A DNA stretch of 64,000 bases from Nitzschia sp. pyKryTriq1 (GCA_956465555.1 OY101121.1:268222-332221), one strand, 5' to 3'. Positions 43,218 through 53,871 are shown, numbered from the stretch's first letter. The notes: generated by a model not told the origin, from the letters alone. Translations and numbers: made by a program.

Positions 43218-44049
43218 ATGATGTGTTCTCCTTCTTCGCTGACCCAGATTCTTGTCGCTGCCGTCGTGGTTGTATTTTTGGCTTCCACGGCTCCTGCCGA
43301 TGCCTTTACCGCCTCTCAACATCAGAAGCATCAGTCTGTTTCCCGCCCTACCGGTACTACGATTGGTACAAGTAGTACTAGTACTAGAAGCCGATATGAT
43401 ACAGCTCTGTCGGGTTCTTTGACAGTTCCCGGAATGTGGGGATCGGGTCTCAACTTTGGAAAGGGAGACTTTTGTTTCTACAAGAGTTTTGCTAGTTTCA
43501 TGAAAGTCTTTTCAGAAGAAGATCGACAAGCCTTTCCCGAAATTTTCAACATTCCCAAGGGCGTCTATGAAGTGAGCATGACCAAACCATTGGGGATTGT
43601 ATTTGAAGAAATTGAAGTAGGCAACAAGGGGGTATTTGTGCAAGAGTTGGTGGAAGGTGGTTTGGCCGAGACACAGGGCAAAATACAGCCGGGGGATGTC
43701 TTGGTGGCCGTGACGGCCATTAAAGTCGTCGGGGCAAAATTTGAACGACGATTGATTCCGGCAAGGAGATTTGATTTTGATACCACCGTGGGAGCGATTG
43801 GATCCAATGAGCCGAAATGGCAATGTAGCGACGTCATTCTCATGTTTGAACGACCGGGTGAGTCAGACCCCAAGGAAGTCGACAAGTTCTTGGAATTTTT
43901 CGAGCCACCCTTTGACAATCCGTAAGTGTGTACTTTTCATATTCGTATAATGCATTATATTGGGTTCCTTCTTGTGTGATGGGAATATCCAAGGATTGAA
44001 ACAGAGACTAACCACTATATTGTTTTACAGGTGGAAACAGCAGCAGTAA
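43218..44049 (+). CDS. PDZ-domain protein with bipartite plastid presequence, two exons
   Basis: 240 residues from exons 43218..43921 and 44031..44049; the 109-nt intron (gtaagt...ttttacag) leaves a very short last exon that adds PWKQQQ. The signal peptide core (ILVAAVVVVFLASTAPADA) is followed directly by Phe (ADA|FTAS), the stramenopile plastid motif, then a Ser/Thr/Arg-rich transit-peptide-like stretch. Residues about 130-190 form a PDZ fold (KPLGIVFEEIEVGNKGVFVQELVEGG ... IQPGDVLVAVTAIKVVG). Predicted stromal or thylakoid protein-binding protein; without a protease domain it is not a Deg/Ctp protease. If unspliced the frame ends after FDNP. Confidence 0.8.
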
Positions 44050-44156
44050 AGTGGAAGCGATACACCGGTGATCGACTGACTAACTGCAAAACACTCTTAC
44101 AATAATCGAGTAAAGGAGATAAAACTATTATTATTTATTGTCGTTCATTCATTCTA

Positions 44157-46729
44157 TCAAGGTCCAAGTTTGCTAAGCAAATGCATCGAAAGCTGCCCAC
44201 GCTGCTCATCCACACCCATTATCCGCACTCGGACATTGTCGCCAGCTACAAGTGTTTGGCCCATGCCTTGTACCATGGTGGCTACACCCACGGGCAAGCC
44301 GCTGAGTTCCGGCTGAACATACACCCATTCCCCAGTGTGAGATGTTGCCTTGACAACCCCACCGCACTCCTGTCCTTCCAGCTCCCAAATCTTTCGAAGC
44401 GAACCGCCAAGACTTTTCTTTAGGCGGTCAAGCTTCTTGGTGGCGCTGCTTTCCTTCTTGAGGTCCTTTGCTTTCCGGCCCTGAACCGTTGGATTTGTGG
44501 TCACGGTAAATTGGCCCGACTGCTTGGAAACTGTTCGAATGTACACATTCACTTCTTCTCCCACTCGCAGTCTCTTTGATACAAGTTTGGGTGCTGGCTT
44601 ATAAATATTTGGCTTGGTCTCAATCTTCGTCGCGGCCACCGGTATCTCTTTCGTTAATTCTTCATCCTCCTCCTCCGAGTAGATGTAGTCCACATTTCTG
44701 GGAGTAGGCGGGCGAGAATATTTATCAATCAACGATTTGATTGTCAGCATGTCTTCAAACTCTTCATCATTCCTGTCCACTTCAAGAGCTTCACCGGATT
44801 CGGGATCAATAAAAGCGACAGTGGTTCCATCCTCGCCCTCCTTGAAGAGTGAGGACATGTCAAAATCAATATCATCGCTATCGTCATCGCCATCGAGGGT
44901 GCTGTCTTGATTGTCCTCGTCGACGTATTCTTCCTCCTCCTCCTCCTCTTCTTCATCATCATCATCGTCATCAGATGCTTCCATGATGGTCGTCTCTCCT
45001 GTCTCTGGATCAGTGTAAGCCAAGTTGCCATCTTCATTTATCTGGAAAAGATCAGATATATCTTCTTCCTCTTCGCCATCTTCGAATGTTCCTTCGGCAA
45101 AAGTATCGCTCGATCGAAGAGACAAGAGGTCGTCGGCCACGAACTCATTGTCGTCTTCTTCCATGTCCTCGTCGTCGTCGTCATCGTCGTCATCGTCGAT
45201 ATCGTCAAAGTTAAAAAGTACATCGTCAACGTCTGAACCAAAGTCATCCTCATACTCATCGAAGTCTTCATCGTCATCTTCGTCGACGATGTCGTACTTA
45301 TTGACGGCCATCTTGTTTTTATTATTATTTCCTCCTGCTACTTCGACCGAGTCTAGGTAGCGAAGTGTTCCAAGGCATCGGACCATAGTACCTTCCGCGG
45401 ATACTAGTGTTCGTCCCACATCCATGTCGACAAGGGCACGTCCATGTTGCAAACGAACAACCTTGGCTCGATAGGGTCCATCACCGACTTTGAGATTTTG
45501 AAATACGAGCTTGGGAGTTTCAATCGGCTCGAATTTGCGATCCGGTTTGACTTTGAGATTCTCCCGGATCCCATTCGGATTCAAAGATAGAGTCAATAGT
45601 GGTGATCCTGCATCTCCCGTCAAGTCATAATCAAAGACTACGGCGGCATGAATGGAACCTTCTTCAATCCGGCCCGTGTCGACATCATCTTTTTGGGATA
45701 CCCGCAACGCCGCCGACAGGGGTAAGAAATGGTAGGAGCGATCGACAGTGGTATCTTGTTGCGCCTTGCGCGTCCTCAAAAAGCCCGTATGCGTCAATGT
45801 CTCGGAAAGATCACAATCGTTTCCACGATCCCCCGGTTTGGGTTCTCGAAATTGCAGAATGGGAGTCTGGGCGGCCCGTTTCTGGGCCTTGGTGCGGGAC
45901 ATCGGAGCTTTCAAAGCCAGCTCGCCATCTTTATTGTTCATTTCCACCAAACGAATACCATAGGATTCTTGGACCTTTTTGTTGAACAATTCCGTGATCA
46001 TATCCTGACTCGATTCATAACCCAACGCTAACGACTGCTTCTGTAAATAAAAAAATGAAAAGCAGTGAGAACATTTGTTGTTCATCTCATAATAAACATA
46101 AAACAATATGTTGCGACCATCACCATCAGTCTAGTACGTACCTGCAGTGAAGACCTCAAAAAGGTTCGATATCTCTTGGAGAGTTCGCTCGCTGTAATTT
46201 GAATTCCATCCGCTTGCGCTTTGCCAAACTTTTCCAACAAGAAAATCAAATTCCATCGTACCATGCTGCGTTGGTCGGCATTCAAAATACTGCAAGGCAC
46301 GAGGAGGGGCGATCCCGTTCGTCGACGCTTCTTCCATGCCTTGCGTGCCAAGGACAAATCACCAATCTGAACCTGCACGACTGTTCCTGGTGACATGGCG
46401 CCATACTCGGGTCGCGTGGTACTAGTACTGCTACCGTTGGCATCTTCGGCCACAGCAGCCACTTGTTGTTGTTGCTGCTCGTTTTGATTCACAACCACAT
46501 AGTCACTAGTTCTACTCGACACCACAGCATCGTCATCGCCGGGATTCATATCTGGATCAATCATGGAAAATTCCGAGTGCGAGGCCAAGAAGGTTGAAGG
46601 CTGATGCTGGATCATCAGCATCACATGAGCAGATCTTGGCGCGATGGGCGAAAAGCCAAAGGACCATCCAGCCAACTCTGTGAAAACAACGAGGAGGAAC
46701 CCCCACCAGCACACAAAACAGACGCCCAT
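44157..46729 (-). CDS. Plastid-targeted S1/OB-fold protein with long acidic insert, two exons
   Basis: 823 residues from exons 46729..46142 and 46040..44157; the 101-nt intron (gtacgt...atttacag) joins RSSLQ to KQSLALGYESS in frame. The signal peptide (FLLVVFTELAGWSFG) is followed by FSPIAPR, an ASAFAP-like site. A helical region is followed by OB/S1-like segments: VGDGPYRAKVVRLQHGRALVDMDVG (about 360-385), then about 200 Asp/Glu-rich residues, then LRVGEEVNVYIRTVSKQSGQFTVTTNP and a C-terminal S1-like unit (GGVVKATSHTGEWVYVQPE ... GDNVRVRIMGVDEQRGQLSMHLL). Likely binds RNA in plastid translation or RNA processing; the exact role is not known. Two acidic sub-blocks share the phrase DPE(T/S)GE, an internal duplication. 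Confidence 0.8.
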
Positions 46730-47389
46730 ATTATTGCTGTGTTTGTTGTTGTTGTTGTTGTTGTTGTTGTTGGATGGTGCACCTAGCTAGACTATTACAG
46801 CAGATCTAGAGGACAGTTTGGATAGAAATAAGGATTCTTCTGTGGTTCGGTCGACGACCATCACCCATCAGTTGATATTGCCTGTACTTGTACATCAGTA
46901 CGTAGTGCGACATGCATGATGTGATGCTTCGTTTTCTTCGCACTTTCTCTTCGGTTGGTTGCTGTGATGTCATTCGGATGGGCTTACAGACGTCCAACGT
47001 TCGTGGTCGACGTGCGGACGGAGCGAATTTGCGGACATTCACGGACATGCAGAACCGAATGATCTAAAGATAAATAGATATATGCCTTCACATTATTTAT
47101 GGATTGTCGAAATTGCCTATTATTGTGGGTTTCATTGGTTCTATGACACTTCAAAAGCAATGACATCACTCATTTTTTCCACCACGTCGGCAAGATTAGA
47201 GTTTTCAGACATAAAGGTAACATCAACTATCCAGCGTTTCCCAAGAATCAAACATCAAACACCAACTAACATCATCATAATTTTTTTGTCGATAGCATCA
47301 CAAAAACAAACAAACAAACAAACAAACAAACAAACACTGACTTCTTCTATTCACCCACTTTTATCTTTTTCTCCTTCTCACACTGAACA
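46730..47389. other. Divergent intergenic region
   Basis: 660 nt between divergent plastid-protein genes. It contains (gtt)n at 46743-46771 and (caaa)n at about 47303-47336 just upstream of the thioredoxin start. No gene recognised. Confidence 0.4.
47303..47336. repeat. (AAAC)n tetranucleotide microsatellite
   Basis: About eight AAAC units 54 nt upstream of the thioredoxin start codon, inside the likely 5' UTR. Confidence 0.95.
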
Positions 47390-48151
47390 ATGGTCCGATT
47401 ATCCTTGCCAATCATCCTCCTTTCTACCCGCGTCTTCTCGCAGGAGGCAAGTGCCTTTGTTGCCAACCAGAAGAAGCCGGCAGTACTACCACCACAACAA
47501 GCTTCATTTGCCCTATCGTCAACGACGACGAGGACAAACTTTGCCGGTACACCCAGTAACAAGCAGGTTGAAAACAGCAACAGCAACAGCAATGATAATG
47601 ATAATGATAATAAAGTTGTGGATCTTTTAGATTCCAACTTTCAAGCCTTGTTTCATTCCGAAACGCCGTTGCTCATTGATGCCTACGCCACCTTTTGTGG
47701 ACCCTGCAGACTCATTGAGCCGGTGATTCAAAGTTGTGCGCAAAATTGGGCGTCGTCTGACTTGGTTGTTTCGCGATGGAACGTCGAAGCGCTTCAAACG
47801 GATATCAAAATTGAATTGCTCTTGCAAGGTGCCAATCCTACCAAGCTTCCAACATTGATTCTGGTACATCAAGGAAAGGCCAAGAAGATTCACAGTGGAT
47901 TAATCACCGAGGATCAACTGGACGATCTCTTGAGTCAACATTATTTGCCCCTCAAAAGGGTTGGGCTCACGACGACTTCAACAACAACGAAGAGAAAGGA
48001 TCCAACCAAGGAGGAGGAGATGTGGGATATAATCAGAGAGGCGTCATCGGAATCATCATCATCATCATCTTTGAAACGAAAGAAATCTGGATTCATCAGC
48101 TTTGGCGCAAAGGAAGACGACTACATGCTGACAGCATTGGAAAGACGATGA
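47390..48151 (+). CDS. Plastid-targeted thioredoxin-like protein (CGPC)
   Basis: 253 residues. Clear bipartite presequence: signal peptide MVRLSLPIILLSTRVFSQEASA followed by F (ASA|FVANQ), then a Ser/Thr/Lys/Arg transit stretch. The thioredoxin domain (about 80-190) has the active site FCGPCRL (Cys103 and Cys106) and cis-Pro region NPTKLPTLILV, so both redox cysteines and the cis-proline are present. It should reduce disulfides of plastid enzymes. A C-terminal extension of about 60 residues rich in Thr, Ser and Lys is longer than in classical thioredoxins; the subclass (m, y or another) is not certain. Confidence 0.9.
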   Translation: MVRLSLPIILLSTRVFSQEASAFVANQKKPAVLPPQQASFALSSTTTRTNFAGTPSNKQVENSNSNSNDNDNDNKVVDLLDSNFQALFHSETPLLIDAYATFCGPCRLIEPVIQSCAQNWASSDLVVSRWNVEALQTDIKIELLLQGANPTKLPTLILVHQGKAKKIHSGLITEDQLDDLLSQHYLPLKRVGLTTTSTTTKRKDPTKEEEMWDIIREASSESSSSSSLKRKKSGFISFGAKEDDYMLTALERR

Positions 48152-48495
48152 TTCTTCCAACCATCTCAATAGGATTGATCTGGACCATGTAGAGAACTAC
48201 AGACGGGGGAGCCGAATATACTTTTCATCTTCTGAGGAAAAACCCCACAACCTTATTGGCAATCAAGAACATAAATAATAATTTGCACAAGTCAGCAAAA
48301 GAGAGACAACAAAGAGCTATGGTCTGGCGGGACTAATGACTAACTGTACCTACCTCACTTTGAACATATCCCGTGCTCTCACGTACCTGAATATATTGAC
48401 CATAATATTATGAATAATTGCACACAAAGTATACCGCAAAAATATTGCTAATAGATACCCACAATGTGACTTATTATTGTTTGCAGAGAGAAAGC
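48152..48495. other. Convergent 3' intergenic region
   Basis: 344 nt between two stops, AT-rich, with no repeats or genes recognised. Confidence 0.5.
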
Positions 48496-49353
48496 TCAAG
48501 ATTTTCTTCGAAATTTGGCAGATAGCTCTGCCAGTCGGAGCAAGGGCCCCGACAGGCCTCCAGGAACCACTAGATTCTGCGCCGTCGGTATTCTTTCTAG
48601 CTTGGCACGATACGATGCATCCAGTTTCCAGTATCGAGCACCTTCTTTGATAATATCCAGATAGGAGGAACTTGGAGGAACATCGGTCGGGCTAATGTTA
48701 GAAAAATCTGGAGGAACCAATGTGACTGCATCTTGTCCCTTCGACGATGTTTCTAGCAGTGCCGTGATACTGATATCTTCACCTTCCTTTCCAACATACG
48801 GGTAGACTTGACAGCGTTTCCACCGATATCCAAACGGGACCCCTTCGGTGGTACCCACTCGGGCAAAGTCTTTGGCCGTGAGAGTATACATGACGCCATG
48901 GACACTGTTATTACTGCTCTCATCATCACCATCATGATTATGATCATCATCATCAGCAGCACTTTCTGATGGAACAACAAAGGCCGCCGAAGGCTCAAAA
49001 GGACCGCCACTCCCCAAGAAACGTAGTCGAAAACCTGGCAAGACGGCGGCGGTGGCATCCAAGGGTTGAATTCCACGAAGATTTTCCATGGTGGATGGTA
49101 ACACATTCGAACCATAACAAAAGTAGCGATAATAAACATCATCAGCATCAGCATCAGCATCCTCGCCTTTATGATTTCTACCAGCGGCATTCATACTAAT
49201 AGCACCGCCATCGTCGGCGGTAGATGTATCTGATGGTAGTACCAAGAAGGCGTCAACAAATAATAATATTGACTTCTTGTTCCATCCCTCCAAGAACAGC
49301 CACAACGCTGCTAGTATCGGGAAGAATCTCCAACCAATACGAGGAGGAGTCAT
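48496..49353 (-). CDS. Gamma-glutamylcyclotransferase-like protein with plastid-type presequence
   Basis: 285 residues from MTPPRIGWRF. The GGCT/BtrG fold signature is YRYFCYGSNVLPSTM (family YGSN phosphate-binding loop), then VLPGFRLRFLG, and HGVMYTLTAKDFARVGTTEG, where the family places its catalytic Glu in the TEG segment. Predicted to cyclise gamma-glutamyl groups to 5-oxoproline, or an AIG2-like variant. The N-terminus has a hydrophobic core and KKSILLFVDA|FLVLPSD, a Phe at the cleavage site as in plastid presequences. The frame is open to an earlier Met at 49467 (38 residues more), which would bury the signal peptide, so 49353 is preferred. A His/Asp-rich loop lies near residue 150. Confidence 0.78.
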   Translation of the reverse strand: MTPPRIGWRFFPILAALWLFLEGWNKKSILLFVDAFLVLPSDTSTADDGGAISMNAAGRNHKGEDADADADDVYYRYFCYGSNVLPSTMENLRGIQPLDATAAVLPGFRLRFLGSGGPFEPSAAFVVPSESAADDDDHNHDGDDESSNNSVHGVMYTLTAKDFARVGTTEGVPFGYRWKRCQVYPYVGKEGEDISITALLETSSKGQDAVTLVPPDFSNISPTDVPPSSSYLDIIKEGARYWKLDASYRAKLERIPTAQNLVVPGGLSGPLLRLAELSAKFRRKS

Positions 49354-49780
49354 GCTATCATAGAGGTACATACACAGCTTATAGCGATGCGCTATATATG
49401 CGAGGATGATGGTAGATGATGAATGATGACGAAATAAAAAAAATGATGATGCGATCGCATTCTTCATTCGTCAATATGTCATTCTAGTAATAGATATTTT
49501 TGTACATTCATTCAGTACCTGGTACAGGTACAAAGTATCGGGTACGCTCGTACGCGTTTCTCTTGCAGAGACGTCGTCCGTGGTTCACTTTGTGGCGTTG
49601 TTATCACGCATCATCATTCCGCCGGCCCGCACGCTCCTCTCCTTCTCTCGCTTCCCGCTAAATTCTTACAGTAGTCTACATACTTGTACACACTCACTTG
49701 TCTTTATTACAAGGGGTATCGAAAGATATGGTCTGCGCGCAGCCGTAACGTGCCGGTAAGGCTTGGGTTGGTTAGAGGGG
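49354..49780. other. Intergenic region before the minisatellites
   Basis: 427 nt with GTAC words (ggtacaggtacaaagtatcgggtac near 49521). No gene recognised. Confidence 0.4.
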
Positions 49781-50358
49781 TTACCTAGAGATTGAGTGTG
49801 GACATCGAGGGGTTACGTAGAACGAGGGGGTTACCTAGATTGAGTGTGGACATCGAGGGGTTACGTAGAACGAGGGGGTTACCTAGATTGAGTGTGGACA
49901 TCGAGGGGTTACGTAGAACGAGGGGGTTACCTAGATTGAGTGTCGACATCGAGGGGTTACGTAGAACGAGGGGGTTACCTAGATTGAGTGTCGACATCGA
50001 GGGGTTATGTAGAACGAGGGCGTTACCTAGATTGAGTGTGGACATCGACGGGTTACGTAGAACGAGCGGGTTACCTAGATTGAGTGTGGACATCGAGGGG
50101 TTACGTTGAATGAGGAGGTTACCTAGATTGAGTGTGGACATCGAGGGGTTACGTAGAACGAGGGGGTTACCTAGATTGAGTGTCGACATCGAGGGGTTAT
50201 GTAGAACGAGGGCGTTACCTAGATTGAGTGTGGACATCGAAGGGTTACGTAGAACGAGCGGGTTACCTAGATTGAGTGTGGACATCGAGGGGTTACGTTG
50301 AATGAGGAGGTTACCTAGATTGAGTGTGGACATCGAGGGGTTACGTAGAACGAGGGGG
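49781..50358. repeat. 48-bp minisatellite, 12 units, with a four-unit higher-order repeat
   Basis: Twelve head-to-tail units of 48 bp (the first has a 2-nt insertion) starting ttacctagattgagtg. Units start at 49781, 49831, 49879, 49927, 49975, 50023, 50071, 50119, 50167, 50215, 50263 and 50311. Shared variants show that units 5-8 and 9-12 are copies of one 192-bp block: units 5 and 9 share tat-for-tac and ggcg; 6 and 10 share gcggg; 7 and 11 share gttgaatgagg. Because 48 is divisible by three and no unit carries an in-frame stop in some frames, both strands stay open, giving 16-residue peptide repeats in each direction; these are probably not genes. Confidence 0.97.
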
Positions 50359-50437
50359 TTAAAAGGTTCGATCAAAAGGTATCCCTACCCTAGCCCGCCC
50401 AAAGAGGTTATCCCCCGAATAGCTGGAGCTTTCGTTG

Positions 50438-51030
50438 ACGCGATAGCGATAGTAATAGACATTATTTTATTTTTATCCACGCGATAGCGCTAGTAATAGA
50501 CATTGTTGTACATTCGAGCACGCGATAGCGCTAGTAATAGACATTATTTTATTTTTATCCACGCGATAGCGGTAGTAATGGACATTGTTGTACATTCATT
50601 GACGCCATAGCGGTAGTAATAGACATTGTTGTACATTCATTGACGCCATAGCGCTAGTAATAGACATTGTTGTACATTCGAGCACGCGATAGCGGTAGTA
50701 ATAGACATTGTTGTACATTCATTCGCGCGATAGCGCTAGTAATATACATTATTGTACATTCATTCGCGCGATAGCGGTAGTAATAGCCATTATTTTACAT
50801 CCCAGCACGCGATAGCGCTACTAATAGACATTATTTCATTTTCATTCACGCGATAGCGCTAGTAATTGACATTATTTTATATTCGAGCAAACGATAGTGC
50901 TAGTAGTAATAGACATTATTTTATTTCCATTCACTCGATAGTGATAGTAATAGCCATTGTTTTATATTCGAGCACGCTATCGCTAGTAATCGACATTATT
51001 TTATATCTTAGCACGCGATAGCGCTATGAA
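50438..51030. repeat. About 15 copies of a 41-bp AT-rich minisatellite
   Basis: Units start near 50438, 50479, 50520, 50561, 50601, 50642, 50683, 50726, 50767, 50807, 50848, 50890, 50933, 50971 and 51013. The consensus is a conserved core (cgcgatagcgctagtaatag, with the palindrome tagcgcta) followed by an AT-rich acattattttattttt or acattgttgtacattc variant. The two AT-rich variants are interspersed. It is separated from the 48-bp array by about 80 nt and shares no sequence with it. Confidence 0.95.
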
Positions 51031-51264
51031 TAGTAAGTTGGCTTCTTTCATGAACACGAATGATCCAGTTCTGAAGGACAGTCCATAGTCATGAAATTTG
51101 GCGGGAGATCATGCCGGCTCGAAAAATCTGGATACAAAAAATCCCGCCCCCCGCCCGATCGCGATGATCGAAGAAGCAAAAGCGGCAAAGCAGCCAGATT
51201 TTGTGTCATTTTCACAACATCAGAACATATCAACACCGACATCAACACCAACGTACCTTCCATC

Positions 51265-52498
51265 ATGATGGCGATGAAATATGTATGGTTCATAATGTTA
51301 TCCGCTGTCCTGTGTCCACGGCGAACAGCTTTTGCTCAACCCCTCTTCTTGCCTCCTGAGCAAGGAGGAGATATCAACGAAGACGGATCGCTCGTTCACC
51401 CGTCCAGCTGGGAAGTGGGATGTGATCCCTGGAAAGAAAGACCGATTGATGTTGATTTGGACTTTTTGAATGATACCGATCTTACCTTGGACGATTATGA
51501 TGACTGGGAATGTCCTGTCGAAATGCGAAGTGTGTCGGGCTGCGGCGATTTCCTTTTGGATACTCGTGGCAACACCACGATATGCGATGAGAGAGGGGGG
51601 AAGCCACTGCCGCGTTGCTCAGATCAACGCGTAGTCAACGTGGCCCAGCCGCTGGTTCCCCAATATCATGTTTGTTTCCAGCATCCCGTCGGCCCTTATG
51701 AAAACTATGGAACGGTGGAGGGTCTTGGTACCCCTCCCATGATCGGCAGGCATCGACCATGGTGGGCCAAATGGGGGGAGTATGAGGTACGGGCGAAAAC
51801 AGCAGCATTGCGTTATTGTCAATCAACATCTCACGCACTTTTCATTTCATTTGTACCTTGTCTCTCAATGGCTTCACTACATCATGTAGTTCCTTCCTCC
51901 AGAGCGATGGCTACCAAATGCCAAACACGGTGGTGCGATCTTTCTCTACCATCCTTGTATTTCTCCCGAAGATTTGTGCCGATTGCGCGAGTATATCTGG
52001 AGCCGACCCGATGAACCTCTTTATGGAGACGATACTCAAGATGCTGCCCGCTCTTGGGCGGGCAGATTCCGTTGGATTTTGACTCCCTACCCGGAAATGA
52101 GGACGACCATGGCCATTGTGACGTGGGGCCAAGGCTTTTATTCGAATTGTCTAAACGAGCCGGGGATGGATCGATTTTTGGATCTATATTATCGTCAAGC
52201 GTGGGAAGATTATCCTGCCGGCGGCACCTACGACTACTTGTACATGGGTGGTGCAGATGAGCCGTACAGAGAAGAAGACGGTGGTGGTAGTGTTGCTTTC
52301 CGACGCGAGTCGTACTTGGCCGATTGTCCGATGGTGCCGCGACGAGTTCCGCCGACGAGTGCGCCGACGGCGGACCCAAATTCCATTCCATTCAATTTTC
52401 CGGACAGCAGCGCCTACACCATCTACCACCTCAATGTGGTTTCGTTCTTTCTTCTTGTTGCTCTATCCAATGGGGCGATGGTGCTGGCAGTTCTTTAA
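51265..52498 (+). CDS. Secreted DUF3105/TP53I13-like protein, two exons
   Basis: 376 residues from exons 51265..51786 and 51890..52498; the 103-nt intron (gtacgg...catgtag) joins WWAKWGEYE to FLPPERWLPNAKHGGAIFLY. That junction rebuilds the DUF3105 core seen in TP53I13-type proteins (GEYEFLPPQRW...HG..FLYHPC). A signal peptide (VWFIMLSAVLCPRRTAFA) gives a lumenal or extracellular mature protein with paired cysteines, and a hydrophobic C-terminus (FFLLVALSNGAMVLAVL) that could be a TM anchor or GPI signal. Function of the family is unknown. Start set at the ATG that opens the signal peptide; the frame extends 58 codons upstream, in basic sequence. A diverged fragment of the same family lies at about 55000-55085. 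Confidence 0.82.
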
Positions 52499-52749
52499 AA
52501 TACAGTGCTCAACGTCCGCGAAAGAAGAGTTGAGCAAAGAAGAACTGCAAGTAAGCCGCTTCGTCTTGGCGAATTCAAGAACCAGGTGGGGCAGTAAAAT
52601 AACAAAAATGCCCAGGACTCTTTCTGTTGTCATTCGCATGTGGTTGTTGTTGCTGTGTCCTGGTGCTCTTCGATGTAAAATCATCGTCGTCGACTGTCGC
52701 TTTTTTTGCATTGGTGGCTGACTACATCCACGTCGCCGTGGAATACGTT
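52499..52749. other. 3' flank of the DUF3105 gene
   Basis: 251 nt, no feature recognised before the repeat block starts. Confidence 0.3.
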
Positions 52750-53290
52750 ACTCGATCGAGTCGAAGGTTTGCCCACTCTACTGACCCGTCAACGTAGTAA
52801 GGACTTCACGGTGGAAAACACTGGAATTTGACGAAAAATCGAGTTCCAGCAATTTCTTTCAAACTAGTTGAAAAAGTTGACGCCAGTACTGAAGTTTCGA
52901 TACGTTGAAGAATTAGTGAATTCGGACCACTCCAACGTGCCGAGATTGGCTTTCATAGCGTCCTCTCCAAAGTCGGTTCCATGCTGGAACGACGGACGAC
53001 GGCCAGTCTCAACACTCGATCGAGTCGAATCACATCCAACCGCCTCTACTACACGCAGTGTCCAAGGTAGTAGAAGGACTTGACCGTGGAAAACACTGGA
53101 ATTTGACGAAAAATCGAGTTCCAGCAATTTCTTTCAAACTAGTTGAAAAAGTTGGCGCCTGTACTGAAGTTTCGATACGTTGAAGAATTAGTGAATTCCG
53201 ACCACTCCAAGGTGCCGAAATTGGCTTTCATAGCGTCCTCTCCAAAGTCGGTTCCATGCTGGAACGACGGACGACGGCCAGCCTGCGTTG
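52750..53290. repeat. Tandem duplication of a ~264-bp unit
   Basis: Two copies begin with the palindrome-containing actcgatcgagtcga at 52750 and 53014. The strongest match is 52808-53009 versus 53082-53282, with about ten differences by eye over roughly 200 nt. The end of the second copy (gacggacgacggccagcctg, continuing cgttgac) recurs at 59815-59843, beyond the duplicated gene region. No coding content recognised; it may be a remnant of a mobile or subtelomere-like element. Confidence 0.9.
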
Positions 53291-53871
53291 ACTTTTCTTC
53301 ACATCCTTCACGCTTATGATTATCACGCTAGCACGCATCATCATCTACCGCGGTGCTCGCCGCAAAGGCTGGTACATCAGTGCCTGCGATATGGCACAAT
53401 AGTACTGATATACGATTATTCAATATTCACATGGATATGCTGATGCCGATGCCAATGATCCTCTTTCGACCACTTTAAAAGCCACGACAGAAAGCGGAGT
53501 CATTCAGTTAGTCGATGACCACATGGCACTGGTTAATGGAAAGTGACTGCTGATTGCTTATTCACATCCGATCAACATCAGCAGCAGCAGCAGCAGCAGC
53601 AACATGCCTTTCGGCCTCCGCACCGTTCATATTACAGGACGACCAGCACTACCACCACTTCTACTACTACTACTACTACTAGTAGTAGTAGTACGCCACA
53701 GTCGACTGTGAATTATTGGAGGCAAGCGTGGCAGTGGGCGTTACTTCCTCTTTCGGCTGACAGCTCATTCTTGGCACAACCCCGCTCATCCTTTGTTCGG
53801 CGGATCCAAGGCAATAACAACCTACTGGTTTTTCAGCCGCCGCCAAAGACGTCCTCACTCCCGACACCACC
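53291..53871. other. Region upstream of decayed copy 1
   Basis: 581 nt with a (cag)n run at 53577-53600 and a cta/act run near 53660-53690. An ORF from about 53543 (poly-Gln and poly-Thr, then QSTVNYWRQAWQWALLPLSA) could be an upstream exon of the gene that follows, but the frame and a splice link are not settled. Confidence 0.3.

Noticed and set aside
49785-50375. 196-codon minus-strand ORF of NPLVLRNPSMSTLNLG repeats as a gene
   Set aside because: It is a by-product of a 48-bp minisatellite with a period divisible by three; the plus strand is just as open, and there is no signal, domain or flanking coding sequence.
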